DNA from: Syntrophaceae bacterium UBA2188
GTDB taxonomy: Bacteria; Desulfobacterota; BSN033; UBA1163
Length of the DNA stretch: 64,000 nt
Direction of reading: 5' to 3'
Assembly (NCBI GenBank): GCA_002327985.1
Contig: DCVM01000181.1
Coordinates: 28,538-92,537, forward strand
The first letter of the stretch is position 1; every line of letters begins with the position of its first letter. This document shows positions 8,533 to 17,435 of this stretch, in pieces. The notes beneath the pieces were generated by a model. The model had not been told where the DNA came from and did not search any database. It was given only the letters and a program-made list of their open reading frames with translations. The position numbers and the translations under genes are program-made.

Positions 8533-9430
8533 CCCACAACACGTTGAATATACTCTTTTCCTTGGATGTACGGTTCCTGTCAGAGCCTTGAATTATGAGA
8601 TATCGGCGAGGAGGGTAGCTGAAAAACTCGGCCTTCAACTCTCTGATGATCCAGATTTCAGTTGCTGCGGTTACCCCATCAAATCCGTCCACCGCTATGG
8701 CTATCTTCTTATGGCAGCCCGCAATCTGGCCCTTGCTGAAGAAAAGGGGCTTCCACTCTGTACCCTTTGCAGCGCTTGTTGTGGTTCTCTCACTGAAGCC
8801 AACCATGAGATCAAGGAGAATGAAAAATTACGGAAACAGATCAACGAAGACCTCTTCGAGTGGGTGGGGTTGCACTATGAGGGAGGAGTTCGAGTCACTC
8901 ATTTTATTCGAGTCCTAGATCAAGAAGTTGGGAAAAAAAGAATTTCAGAGCAGATCCGAACTGATCTCTCTCCCCTTCGTGTAGCTCCCCATTATGGTTG
9001 TCACTATACCAAACCCTCCACCATTTACAACAAGACAGAAGATCCAGAGGATCCAAAAAGTTTGGATGAACTGATTAAAGTGACAGGAGCCCAATCCGTT
9101 CAATATGAGGATAAACTCCAGTGTTGCGGGGGGGGGGTGTTGGCTATTGACGAGCAGGTCGCTCTCGCCATGGCTCATCGAAAATTGGATCATCTCAAAT
9201 CCCAGCAGGCAGATGCCATGATCCTCATCTGTCCTTTCTGCAATGTCATGTATGAAGGGAATCAACGTAAAATTGAAAAGTCCTATCAAACAGAATATAA
9301 AATGCCCATTCTCTATTATCCTCAACTTTTGGGCTTAGCCTTAGGATTTGAACCCAATGATCTGGGGATGAAAATGAACCGCGTGAAAGCGAATGAGTTG
9401 GTGAAGAAGATTAACAGGAGTGCGGATTGA
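8510..9430 (+). CDS. hdrB: Heterodisulfide reductase subunit B-like protein
   Basis: The 306-residue protein has two CCG (cysteine-rich) domains: C20, S-C-C-G at 51-54 and C-T-L-C-S-A-C-C-G at 84-92, then a second set with G-C-H-Y, L-Q-C-C-G-G-G and C-P-F-C-N. In methanogen HdrB these cysteines hold the non-cubane clusters that cleave the disulfide substrate. The start is a GTG inside the end of hdrC. The bacterial substrate is unknown; a thiol/disulfide such as the DsrC trisulfide or a lipoamide is possible but not shown. Confidence 0.9.
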   Translation: MKNRTEDSPQHVEYTLFLGCTVPVRALNYEISARRVAEKLGLQLSDDPDFSCCGYPIKSVHRYGYLLMAARNLALAEEKGLPLCTLCSACCGSLTEANHEIKENEKLRKQINEDLFEWVGLHYEGGVRVTHFIRVLDQEVGKKRISEQIRTDLSPLRVAPHYGCHYTKPSTIYNKTEDPEDPKSLDELIKVTGAQSVQYEDKLQCCGGGVLAIDEQVALAMAHRKLDHLKSQQADAMILICPFCNVMYEGNQRKIEKSYQTEYKMPILYYPQLLGLALGFEPNDLGMKMNRVKANELVKKINRSAD

Positions 9431-9431
9431 G

Positions 9432-12400
9432 ATGAGCCAACCACCCAAGGACCCAATTGGAGCGGTATTGGTTGTTGGTGCAGGAATTGGAGGCATCCAG
9501 GCTTCCTTAGACCTGGCGGAGTCGGGGTTTAAAGTCTATCTTTTGGAAAAGAATTTGAGTATTGGCGGGACCATGGCGCAGTTAGATAAGACCTTCCCGA
9601 CCAATGACTGCTCCATGTGTATTATGTCTCCTAAATTGGTGGATGCGGGAAGACACAGGAATATTCAGATCCTCACCAATGCCAAGGTAGAAAAAGTCGA
9701 CGGGGTTCCTGGTGATTTTAAAGTTCAAATTCATAAGAAGGCTCGCTATGTCACGATTGAAGACTGCAAGGCATGCGGAGATTGTGTCAAGGTCTGCCCT
9801 ATTAAAATTCCCAATGATTACGAACAAGGACTGGTCACCCGCGCCGCCATTTATCAGCTGTTTGCTCAGGCCATGCCGAGTGCTTACGGGATTGATAAGA
9901 GAGGAATCCCTCCTTGCCGCGCCACCTGCCCTATTCATGTCAATGCTCAAGGGTATATCGCTCTCATTTCAGTCGGTAAGTTTGAAGAGGCCTTGGCACT
10001 GATCAGACAAAAAAATCCATTCCCGGGCATCACGGGCCGGATATGTACCCACCCCTGTGAATCGGTCTGCCGAAGAAAAGACGTCGGTACGACTCGAAAC
10101 CGAGTGGAACGGCCCGTGGCCATTGATGCCCTGAAACGATTCGTCTCGGACTTTGAGAAAGAAGATAAAACTGACCTGACTGTTCCTGAGGAAAATGGAA
10201 AGAAGGTTGCCATCGTGGGTGCAGGTCCTGCAGGCTTGCTGGCTGCCTACGACCTAAGAAAAATGGGCTATGGCGTCACCCTCTTTGAGGCCCTGCCTGT
10301 GCCTGGAGGAATGCTCGCGGTTGGAATTCCAGAATATCGTCTGCCACGGACTGTCCTCAATGAGGAGATCGATTACCTTCTTCGAATGGGGGTTGAGCTC
10401 AAGCTCAATACTCCGATCGGCCCCCATTTTCCCCTTCAAGACCTCAAAGCCAAAGGATATGAGGCCATCTTTATTGCAACGGGTGCCCACCAAAGCAGGA
10501 AACTTGGACTCGAGGGAGAAGAGTCAAAAGGCATCCTCCATGCTGTCGACTTCCTAAGAAGGGTTGCACTGAGAGAACCGGTCGAGATAGGTGAAAAAGT
10601 AGTGGTGGTGGGAGGCGGGAATGCAGCCATCGATGCCGGCCGAACAGCCTTCCGCCTTAAGGCAAAAGAAGTCACCATCGCCTATCGCCGAACCCGAGCC
10701 GAGATGCCAGCTCAAGAAGAAGAAATCGAAGAGGCAGAGCATGAAGGAATCAAAATCGAATACCTGACTGCCCCAACCCGATTGTTGATCGAGGGGGGTC
10801 AAATAATTGGAATGGAATGCATCCGAATGGCATTGGGTGAAATCGATGAATCGGGTCGGCCTCGGCCAGTTCCCATTTCTGGATCAGAATTTAAAATTGA
10901 AGCGGATACGATTATCCCAGCCATTAGTCAATCCTCCGACCTGTCTTTCCTCAATCAAAAAGATATTATGAAGACGACTCGGTGGGGGGGAATTGAAGTA
11001 GATCCCCTGACCCTTGAGACCAGCGTGAAAGGTATTTTCGCTGGTGGTGATGTGGTCACCGGTCCCCAGACTTATATCGATGCCATGGGGGCTGGAAGAA
11101 AGGCAGCCATTTCCATTGACCGATATCTGAGAGGAGCAGACCTGAGAGTAGGTCGAGAGGAAGAAGGTCCACAGAAAGACTATATCAAGATTGATATCGA
11201 CGGTGTGGAGTATCGAGAAAGAGCCTCGATGACCGCCATCCCGTTGAATGAAAGAAGAAATTTTAATGAGGTGAACCTCGGGCTGAGAGAAGAGGATGTG
11301 ATTCGGGAGGCAGAGCGCTGTCTTCAATGTGGAGGTTGTTCAGAGTGTTTAGAGTGTATCAAAGCCTGTGAGGCAAAGGCCATCGACCATGGGATGAAGG
11401 ATGAACAGTTGGAAATTGAAGTCGGCTCAATCATCCTCTCCCCGGGATTTGATGAGTTCGAACCTTCTTTGAAAAGCGAATACGGCTATGGACGATTTCC
11501 CAACGTCGTTTCAAGCATTGAATTCGAGCGATTCCTTTCAGCCTCTGGACCCTTCAAAGGCCAGGTTCTGAGACCTTCGGATCAGAAACACCCCAAAAGT
11601 GTGGCATGGATTCAATGTGTGGGATCGAGAGACCCCCATATTGGAAAAGGTTACTGTTCTTCGGTCTGCTGTATGTACGCAACCAAAGAGGCGGTCATTG
11701 CTAAAGAGCATGCCTCGGAAATTGAACCGACGATCTTCTTCATGGATATGAGGGCATATGGAAAGGATTTTGATAAGTACATTGAGAGAGCAAAAAAGGA
11801 ATATGGTGTTCGCTATATCCGATCCCGAGTCTCTCATGTCAAAGAGGACCCAAAAACGAATAATCTGACCATCCATTATGAAACCGAAGAGGGAGAGATG
11901 GTTTCTGAGGAGTTTGACCTCGTTGTCCTCTCCGTCGGCCTTGAGCCAACAAGAAGTCATCAGGAGATCGCAAATATTTTTGATATTGATCTTAATTCAT
12001 ACGGGTTTGCCGAAACCTCTATCTTCTCCCCTCTTCAAACGTCGAAACCCGGGATCTTTGTTAGCGGCGTCTTTTCCGGCCCGAAAGACGTTCCTGAAAC
12101 GGTCGCTCAGGCGAGTGCAGTGGCTGCAGAAGCCTCCTCCCTTCTCGCTAAATCAAAGGGAACATTGGTCGTCGAGAAAGAATATGCTCCAGAAAAAAAT
12201 GTGAACTATCAAGGTCCCCGCATTGGTGCTTTCATCTGTCACTGTGGGATCAATATTGGAGGGGTGGTCAATGTCCCAGAGGTCGTCGAATATGCACGAA
12301 CACTCCCTAATGTGGTCCATGTCGAAGGCAACCTCTACACTTGTTCTCAGGACACTCAGGATCAGATGAAAAAGATGATCGAAGAACATCAATTGAACCG

Positions 12401-13931
12401 GGTCGTGGTCGCTTCGTGCACACCTCGAACCCACGAACCCCTGTTCCAGGATACCATCCGTGAGGCAGGGCTTAACCGTTATCTTTTTGATATGGCCAAT
12501 ATTCGCGATCAATGTTCATGGGTTCACATGACCCAACCCAAAGAGGCAACAGAAAAAGCAAAGGATCTGGTCAGAATGGCCATCGCCAAAGCAGCCCTCC
12601 TGGACCCTCTTCCCACCCAGACGGTTCAGATGAATCAAAAGGCCCTGGTCATTGGCGGAGGATTGGCGGGAATGACCGCCGCTAAGAAGATTGCCCAAGC
12701 TGGCTATGAGGTCTATCTGGTTGAAAAAAGATCTGAATTAGGTGGAAAAGCGAGAACGATATACTACACCCTCGATGGCAATAATGTTCAATCCCATTTA
12801 GAACATCTGATACGAGACGTAGAGAAAAATCCACAAATTCATCTCATGACAAAAACGACCATCGAAAAGATCGATGGATTTGTTGGAAATTTCAAAACCA
12901 AAGTCCGGAATGGAAACGAAGTGAAAGAACTCGACCACGGAGTCATCATTGTCGCCACTGGGGGAGAGGAATATCGCCCCAAAGAATTCCTCTATGGCCA
13001 AGATTCCCACGTGATCACTCAGAAGGAGTTGGAGGAATGGATTGTCTTCCATCCTAATAAATTAAAGGATCTAAAAAACGTAGCCATGATTCAATGTATC
13101 GGATCGAGAAATGATGACAGACCTTACTGTAGTCGAATCTGCTGCTCCGAGGCGATCAAAAATGCCTTAAAACTAAAATCCATGAACCCGAAGCTGAATA
13201 TTTATATTCTCTATCGTGACATCCGAACCTATGGGTTCAAAGAAGACTATTATGAGAAGGCTCGAGAGGCCGGGATTCTCTTCATCCGTTACGAACCAGA
13301 GAAGGAACCCCGGCTGGAAGCAGGAGCAGAAGGCCTGGGTGTCGTCGTGCACGAACCCATCCTCCACGATGATCTGCTGATCCAGACCGATCTTCTCGTG
13401 CTGAGTCCAGGAATCGTCCCCCCCGTCGAAAATGAAACCCTTTCAAAGATGTTGAAAGTTCCCCTCAATCAGGACGGCTTCTTCCTGGAAGCTCATATGA
13501 AACTCAGGCCGGTGGACTTTGCAACAGAGGGAATCTTCCTGGCCGGGCTCGCTCACAGTCCGAAATCGATTGAAGAGAGCATCTCGCAAGCCAATGCGGC
13601 CGTTGCCCGAGCTCTCACTTATCTTTCCAAAACAGAACTTGAGACGATCGGCATCACCTCCGAGGTAGATGAGAGAAAATGTATTGGCTGTGGTCTCTGC
13701 GAAAGTGTCTGCCCTTATCAAGCTATTGAAATCCTGACGAAAAGGACCATCGTAGGAGAAAAACAGGTGGCGCAAATTAACAAAGCTCTTTGCAAGGGAT
13801 GCGGCGCTTGCACCGCTTCTTGCCGCTCGGGGTCTATCGATTTGAAAGGATTCACCAACGCAGAGGTGGTTGCCCAGATCACCGAACTGGCCATAGGATC
13901 AATCGGAGAGTCGATGACAGGACAACCATGA
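9432..13931 (+). CDS. hdrA: Tandem HdrA with an inserted GltD/NfnB-like module
   Basis: This 1499-residue flavoprotein has, in order: an HdrA-type FAD site (G-A-G-I-G-G, residues 16-21) with the T-N-D-C-S-M-C-I segment; a [4Fe-4S] motif near 111-123; a GltD-like block from about 155 to 620 with its own Fe-S start (P-C-R-A-T-C-P), FAD site (G-A-G-P-A-G, near 262) and NAD(P) site (G-G-G-N-A-A-I-D, near 393); the rest of the first HdrA unit with C-L-Q-C-G-G-C and W-I-Q-C-V-G-S-R; a second HdrA unit from about 930 (F-I-C-H-C-G, second FAD site near 1073); and two C-terminal ferredoxin motifs near 1417 and 1454. HdrA is the electron-bifurcating flavin subunit. The ATG at 9432 is chosen because AGGAG (9416-9420) is 11 bases upstream, while the in-frame GTG at 9420 overlaps it. 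It starts one base after hdrB ends. Confidence 0.9.
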   Translation: MSQPPKDPIGAVLVVGAGIGGIQASLDLAESGFKVYLLEKNLSIGGTMAQLDKTFPTNDCSMCIMSPKLVDAGRHRNIQILTNAKVEKVDGVPGDFKVQIHKKARYVTIEDCKACGDCVKVCPIKIPNDYEQGLVTRAAIYQLFAQAMPSAYGIDKRGIPPCRATCPIHVNAQGYIALISVGKFEEALALIRQKNPFPGITGRICTHPCESVCRRKDVGTTRNRVERPVAIDALKRFVSDFEKEDKTDLTVPEENGKKVAIVGAGPAGLLAAYDLRKMGYGVTLFEALPVPGGMLAVGIPEYRLPRTVLNEEIDYLLRMGVELKLNTPIGPHFPLQDLKAKGYEAIFIATGAHQSRKLGLEGEESKGILHAVDFLRRVALREPVEIGEKVVVVGGGNAAIDAGRTAFRLKAKEVTIAYRRTRAEMPAQEEEIEEAEHEGIKIEYLTAPTRLLIEGGQIIGMECIRMALGEIDESGRPRPVPISGSEFKIEADTIIPAISQSSDLSFLNQKDIMKTTRWGGIEVDPLTLETSVKGIFAGGDVVTGPQTYIDAMGAGRKAAISIDRYLRGADLRVGREEEGPQKDYIKIDIDGVEYRERASMTAIPLNERRNFNEVNLGLREEDVIREAERCLQCGGCSECLECIKACEAKAIDHGMKDEQLEIEVGSIILSPGFDEFEPSLKSEYGYGRFPNVVSSIEFERFLSASGPFKGQVLRPSDQKHPKSVAWIQCVGSRDPHIGKGYCSSVCCMYATKEAVIAKEHASEIEPTIFFMDMRAYGKDFDKYIERAKKEYGVRYIRSRVSHVKEDPKTNNLTIHYETEEGEMVSEEFDLVVLSVGLEPTRSHQEIANIFDIDLNSYGFAETSIFSPLQTSKPGIFVSGVFSGPKDVPETVAQASAVAAEASSLLAKSKGTLVVEKEYAPEKNVNYQGPRIGAFICHCGINIGGVVNVPEVVEYARTLPNVVHVEGNLYTCSQDTQDQMKKMIEEHQLNRVVVASCTPRTHEPLFQDTIREAGLNRYLFDMANIRDQCSWVHMTQPKEATEKAKDLVRMAIAKAALLDPLPTQTVQMNQKALVIGGGLAGMTAAKKIAQAGYEVYLVEKRSELGGKARTIYYTLDGNNVQSHLEHLIRDVEKNPQIHLMTKTTIEKIDGFVGNFKTKVRNGNEVKELDHGVIIVATGGEEYRPKEFLYGQDSHVITQKELEEWIVFHPNKLKDLKNVAMIQCIGSRNDDRPYCSRICCSEAIKNALKLKSMNPKLNIYILYRDIRTYGFKEDYYEKAREAGILFIRYEPEKEPRLEAGAEGLGVVVHEPILHDDLLIQTDLLVLSPGIVPPVENETLSKMLKVPLNQDGFFLEAHMKLRPVDFATEGIFLAGLAHSPKSIEESISQANAAVARALTYLSKTELETIGITSEVDERKCIGCGLCESVCPYQAIEILTKRTIVGEKQVAQINKALCKGCGACTASCRSGSIDLKGFTNAEVVAQITELAIGSIGESMTGQP

Positions 13932-14416
13932 CCGATCAATGGGAACCCAAGATATTAGCCTTCCTTTGTAACTGGTGTTCTTATGCCGGGGCAGACCTCG
14001 CGGGAACAGCCCGGATTCAGTATCCACCGAACATTCGGGTCATCCGAGTGCCCTGCTCAGGGAGGATCAATCCTCTCTTTATCCTCAAGGCCCTTCAGAG
14101 CGGGATCGACGGAGTGCTGGTTTCTGGCTGTCATCCAGGAGACTGTCATTATCTCAGCGGAAACTATATAGGAAGGAGAAAGTCAGCAACCCTGAAACGC
14201 TTTCTCGAATACCTCGGCTTCGAGGAGGGCCGGGTTCAGTTCTCCTGGGTCTCTGCCGCAGAAGGAGGTAAGTTTTCCCAGGTCGTGGGAGAGGTCGTGC
14301 AGGATATTAAAAAATTGGGACCCGCCCAGAGATTCGTCAAAAAAGAGGCTCAAGGGTCCCAGGGGTCAAGGGTTCAAGTGAACAGTATAAAAAAGCTGGG
14401 ACCCTCGAATCCTTGA
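13928..14416 (+). CDS. flxD: MvhD/FlxD-type [2Fe-2S] subunit
   Basis: The 162-residue protein has the delta-subunit pattern: C14-x2-C17 in F-L-C-N-W-C, P-C-S-G-R at 42-46, and S-G-C-H-P-G-D-C-H-Y with C68 and C73. In MvhADG-HdrABC and Flx-HdrABC complexes this subunit brings electrons into HdrA. The start ATG overlaps the hdrA stop (ATGA). The last 30 or so residues after V-K-K-E are encoded by a repeat-like sequence (14345-14416) and are rich in Gly, Ser and Gln, so the native C-terminus was probably shorter. Confidence 0.88.
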   Translation: MTDQWEPKILAFLCNWCSYAGADLAGTARIQYPPNIRVIRVPCSGRINPLFILKALQSGIDGVLVSGCHPGDCHYLSGNYIGRRKSATLKRFLEYLGFEEGRVQFSWVSAAEGGKFSQVVGEVVQDIKKLGPAQRFVKKEAQGSQGSRVQVNSIKKLGPSNP

Positions 14417-14419
14417 ACC
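14350..14419. repeat. Inverted repeat of TTGAACCC/GGGTCCCAG words overlapping the flxD 3' end
   Basis: AGGGTCCCAGGGGTCAAGGG followed by TTCAAG is mirrored downstream by GCTGGGACCCTCGAATCCTT followed by GAACCC. The element spans the stop codon of flxD and supplies its last codons. Confidence 0.6.
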
Positions 14420-14455
14420 CGTTAGATAATCTTGGAAAGAACATTCGTGTGGGTA

Positions 14456-15418
14456 ATGGAAGAGAGATCGAAGGCAATTCAAGACAGAATTAGAGAAAAA
14501 GCCAGAGAGCTTCTATTAAACAAAACGGTGGATCTCATCATCGGTTTTGGTGAAGGTTCCTTTCCCCTTCGAACCACACCCAGATTCATTCGAGATCCTG
14601 AAAAAACGGACCGTTTGATCTGGAACTCTTTTTGCGAAAACAACCTGGCCACTTACCTTCATAAATTCAACAAGTTTAAGGTGGGGATCGTGGTGAAAGG
14701 ATGTGATGCCCGTTCTGTCATTGCACTTTCTCTCGAAAAAAGGTTTAAACCTGATCAACTGTTTTTAATGGGAGTCCCTTGCCAGAGGATGGTGGATCGA
14801 AGAAAGGTGAAGCGGGCGGTAAAAGGAGAAATCCTTCGGGCTTTTGAGCAAGGAGACCAGATCGTTGTGGAGGGAGAAGAGTTTAAAACCATTTTGAAAA
14901 GGGATGACTTTTTTTATCCCTCCTGCCAGGTTTGCATTCATCGAAATCCTATTCAGGCGGACGTGTTAGTCGGAGATCCTGTAGAAGAATCTCCTCTTAT
15001 AGAAATACATCCCGAGATCCAAGAATTTGCAAAGAAATCCGCGGAAGAACGGTGGAAGTATTTTGAGAAAGAGTCCAGCCGTTGTATCCGTTGCTACGCT
15101 TGTCGAGAAGCCTGTCCCATGTGCTATTGCGCGGAATGTTTTGTGGACAGTTCTAACCCAAAGTGGATTGAAAAGAGCTTATCTCCTTCAGACCTTGAGT
15201 TCTATCACATCGTAAGGGCCTATCATCAAACAGGGAGGTGCACGGGTTGCGGTGCCTGTGAAAGAGCCTGTCCTATGGAGATTCGTCTCACTTACCTCAC
15301 GCAGAAATTGAATAGGGACGTAAAAGAACTTTTCAACTATGAAACAGGAATCGATACCAAGACGCTCCCTCCCCTGTCGACTTATGACATGGAGGATAAA
15401 CAGGATTTCATCAAATGA
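14456..15418 (+). CDS. Iron-sulfur subunit, FrhB/FlxB-like
   Basis: About 320 residues. The N-terminal half (I-I-G-F-G-E-G, V-V-K-G-C-D-A-R-S, M-G-V-P-C) resembles the coenzyme F420 hydrogenase/dehydrogenase beta family. The C-terminal half has two [4Fe-4S] motifs, C-I-R-C-Y-A-C-R-E-A-C-P and C-T-G-C-G-A-C-E-R-A-C-P, separated by a cysteine-rich M-C-Y-C-A-E-C segment. Its place between flxD and a HydB-like gene fits an electron-wiring subunit of a Flx-type module. The start is uncertain: an in-frame TTG at 14432 and a GTG at 14447 also exist, and none has a strong ribosome binding site. Confidence 0.75.
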   Translation: MEERSKAIQDRIREKARELLLNKTVDLIIGFGEGSFPLRTTPRFIRDPEKTDRLIWNSFCENNLATYLHKFNKFKVGIVVKGCDARSVIALSLEKRFKPDQLFLMGVPCQRMVDRRKVKRAVKGEILRAFEQGDQIVVEGEEFKTILKRDDFFYPSCQVCIHRNPIQADVLVGDPVEESPLIEIHPEIQEFAKKSAEERWKYFEKESSRCIRCYACREACPMCYCAECFVDSSNPKWIEKSLSPSDLEFYHIVRAYHQTGRCTGCGACERACPMEIRLTYLTQKLNRDVKELFNYETGIDTKTLPPLSTYDMEDKQDFIK

Positions 15419-16476
15419 CATTGAAGCTGGACAAAAAAGATTTGAAGGCTTTTTTGGAAACCCTGATGGATGAATACGATCTCTTTGCGCCCGTGCAATT
15501 GGCCGAGGGAGTTTCCATATATAAAAAGATTGACCGCCCCGATGATGTGGACCTCTCAACCTCTAACCCTCAAAAACCTGCGAAGGAGGTATTTTTCCCC
15601 CAATCTGAGACCATGTTTCGGTATGAAAAAGCCGGGAAACAACAACAGATGACTTCCACAGAAGGGGTAGAAAAAAAGAGGGTGATCCTGGGCGCCAGAC
15701 CCTGCGATATCCAGGCGGTCTCCATCTTGGATGACGTCTTTTTAGGGAAAGAGTACAAGGATGTTTATTATGGGAATAAAAGAAATGGGACAACCCTCAT
15801 CGGCTTAGCCTGTAATCATCCCCTCTCCACTTGCTTCTGTCCCTCTGCGGGGGGAGGTCCTTTCCTTCGAAAGGGTTCGGACATTTTCCTCATCGATTTG
15901 GGCGAAACATTTATCGTTGAGCTTCTGACTGAAAAAGGAATGACTTTTCAAAAGAACAAATTCTTTAAAGAAGCGAATACAAAAGAGATCAGTTTGGCCC
16001 AAGAGATTGAGGAAAAAGCATCCAAAAAAGCTGATGCTTCCGTTCCGATTGAGGGAATTGATAGAAGATCGGACCTAATGATGGAGAGCCCATTCTGGGA
16101 CCGGATGCATGAGAAATGTATAGGCTGTGGAGTGTGCACCTTTCTTTGCCCCACATGCCATTGTTTTGATATTGTCGATGAGGCCTTGACGAACAAGGGG
16201 CAACGGGTGAGAAACTGGGATTCCTGCCTATTCCCTTTATATTCCCAGGAGACTTCTGGCCATAATCCACGACCCACAGGCCGTGAACGAACTCGACAAA
16301 GATTAATGCACAAGTTTAATTATTTCCCGAAAAACTTTGGGCGGGTCGCTTGTGTGGGTTGCGGTCGATGTATCCTTTACTGCCCGGTTAATTTTGATAT
16401 CCGCCAGGCAATCAACTTGACGTCTGCTAAAGGCATAAGAAAAGTGAAGGATCAGGTGGACTTAACGAGGCGATGA
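15415..16476 (+). CDS. HydB/AsrA-like iron-sulfur subunit (FlxC-type)
   Basis: The 353-residue protein resembles the beta subunit of sulfhydrogenase (HydB) and anaerobic sulfite reductase subunit A. It has G-A-R-P-C-D near residue 95, A-C-N-H-P and F-C-P-S in the middle, and two ferredoxin motifs, C-I-G-C-G-V-C-T-F-L-C-P from C235 and C-V-G-C-G-R-C-I-L-Y-C-P from C313. It overlaps the upstream gene (ATGA) and the next one, so translation is coupled. With the next gene it forms the pair that exchanges electrons between NAD(P)H and Fe-S clusters. Confidence 0.82.
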   Translation: MTLKLDKKDLKAFLETLMDEYDLFAPVQLAEGVSIYKKIDRPDDVDLSTSNPQKPAKEVFFPQSETMFRYEKAGKQQQMTSTEGVEKKRVILGARPCDIQAVSILDDVFLGKEYKDVYYGNKRNGTTLIGLACNHPLSTCFCPSAGGGPFLRKGSDIFLIDLGETFIVELLTEKGMTFQKNKFFKEANTKEISLAQEIEEKASKKADASVPIEGIDRRSDLMMESPFWDRMHEKCIGCGVCTFLCPTCHCFDIVDEALTNKGQRVRNWDSCLFPLYSQETSGHNPRPTGRERTRQRLMHKFNYFPKNFGRVACVGCGRCILYCPVNFDIRQAINLTSAKGIRKVKDQVDLTRR

Positions 16477-17312
16477 AGAATCCATATTTCCCCATCCCCA
16501 TGAAGGTTAAACAGGCCTATGTCGAAACCGTCGACCGAATGCTTCGGACGATTGAGTTGAGTTTCCTGAATGAAGAAGACGAAAGGGCTTTCCATTTCAC
16601 CCCCGGTCAATTCTGCGAACTCTCTATCCTGGGGAAAGGCGAGGCATCTTTTGGGATTGCCTCCTCTCCGACAGAAAACAACTCTTTGAAATTTACAATT
16701 AATAAGGCAGGGGTGGTAACCACCGCCCTTCATCACATCGAGGAAGGGACAGAGGTCGGTGTGCGAGGCCCCCTGGGGAACGGATATCCCATCCCCCTTT
16801 TTGAAGGAAAAAATGTATTAGTGATTGGAGGAGGGTTTGCGTTCACCACTTTGCGATCCTTGATCACCTATTTCCTACACCCACAAAATCGATCCAAAGT
16901 GAATGAGATCACTGTCATTTATGGAGCACGGATGCCGGGCCTCCTCCTCTACAAGGCAGAATTGTTAGAGTGGGAGAAGAGAAGCGACATCAAATTGGTG
17001 GTGACGGTTGATTGGGGAGATAAAGACTGGAAGGGGAAGGTTGGACTGGTCCCAAATGTATTGGAAGAGGTGGCACCCTCTTCAGAAAATAGTTATGCCG
17101 TCATCTGTGGCCCTCCGATTATGATTAAATTCACCTTCCCAAAATTGATGGCCCTTCGATTCCCCAATGAACGCATTTATACCTCTCTGGAGAAAAGGAT
17201 GAAATGTGGTATTGGGAAATGTGGCCGATGTAACATTGGTCACCTCTACGTATGTAAGGATGGCCCTGTCTTCAGTTACGCCGAGTTGGAAAAATTACCA
17301 AAGGACTATTGA
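16473..17312 (+). CDS. HydG/AsrB-like FAD/NAD(P)-binding [2Fe-2S] subunit (FlxA-type)
   Basis: The 279-residue protein is a ferredoxin-NADP reductase-type flavoprotein. An FAD-binding barrel with F-T-P-G-Q-F and G-P-L-G-N-G is followed by a nucleotide-binding half (V-I-G-G-G-F-A, C-G-P-P-I-M) and a C-terminal [2Fe-2S] motif C245-G-I-G-K-C250-G-R-C253 with a fourth cysteine near 261. Relatives oxidise NAD(P)H and pass electrons to a HydB/AsrA partner, which is the gene just upstream. It is the likely NAD(P)H entry point of the complex. Confidence 0.85.
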   Translation: MKNPYFPIPMKVKQAYVETVDRMLRTIELSFLNEEDERAFHFTPGQFCELSILGKGEASFGIASSPTENNSLKFTINKAGVVTTALHHIEEGTEVGVRGPLGNGYPIPLFEGKNVLVIGGGFAFTTLRSLITYFLHPQNRSKVNEITVIYGARMPGLLLYKAELLEWEKRSDIKLVVTVDWGDKDWKGKVGLVPNVLEEVAPSSENSYAVICGPPIMIKFTFPKLMALRFPNERIYTSLEKRMKCGIGKCGRCNIGHLYVCKDGPVFSYAELEKLPKDY

Positions 17313-17316
17313 CCAT

Positions 17317-17382
17317 GGAATATTGGAAGAGTGGAAAAATGGAATAGTGGGTAACCCATTATTCCAACATTCCATTATTCCA
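17317..17382. repeat. GGAATATTGG-type inverted repeat (family B)
   Basis: The left arm is built of GGAATATTGGAA, GAGTGGAAAAATGGAATAG words and the right arm of ATTATTCCAACATTCCATTATTCCA-type words, in two inverted halves around GTAACCC. The same family occurs at 26616-26673, 46771-46850 and, as one arm, at 62539-62565. Confidence 0.75.
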
Positions 17383-17435
17383 GGGGTGCAAAAAAGGGTG
17401 TAGAAACTCTAATACATTTAATATGGAGAGAGACA

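Noticed and set aside
9582..9950. Long antisense frames inside hdrA and other genes
   Set aside because: They are mirror frames of strongly coding sequence, with no ribosome binding sites or recognisable motifs.
13928..16476. Further selenocysteine codons in the Hdr/Flx genes, as known in some methanogens
   Set aside because: All expected positions in HdrA, FlxD and the HydB-like subunit are Cys, and there is no in-frame TGA inside these genes.
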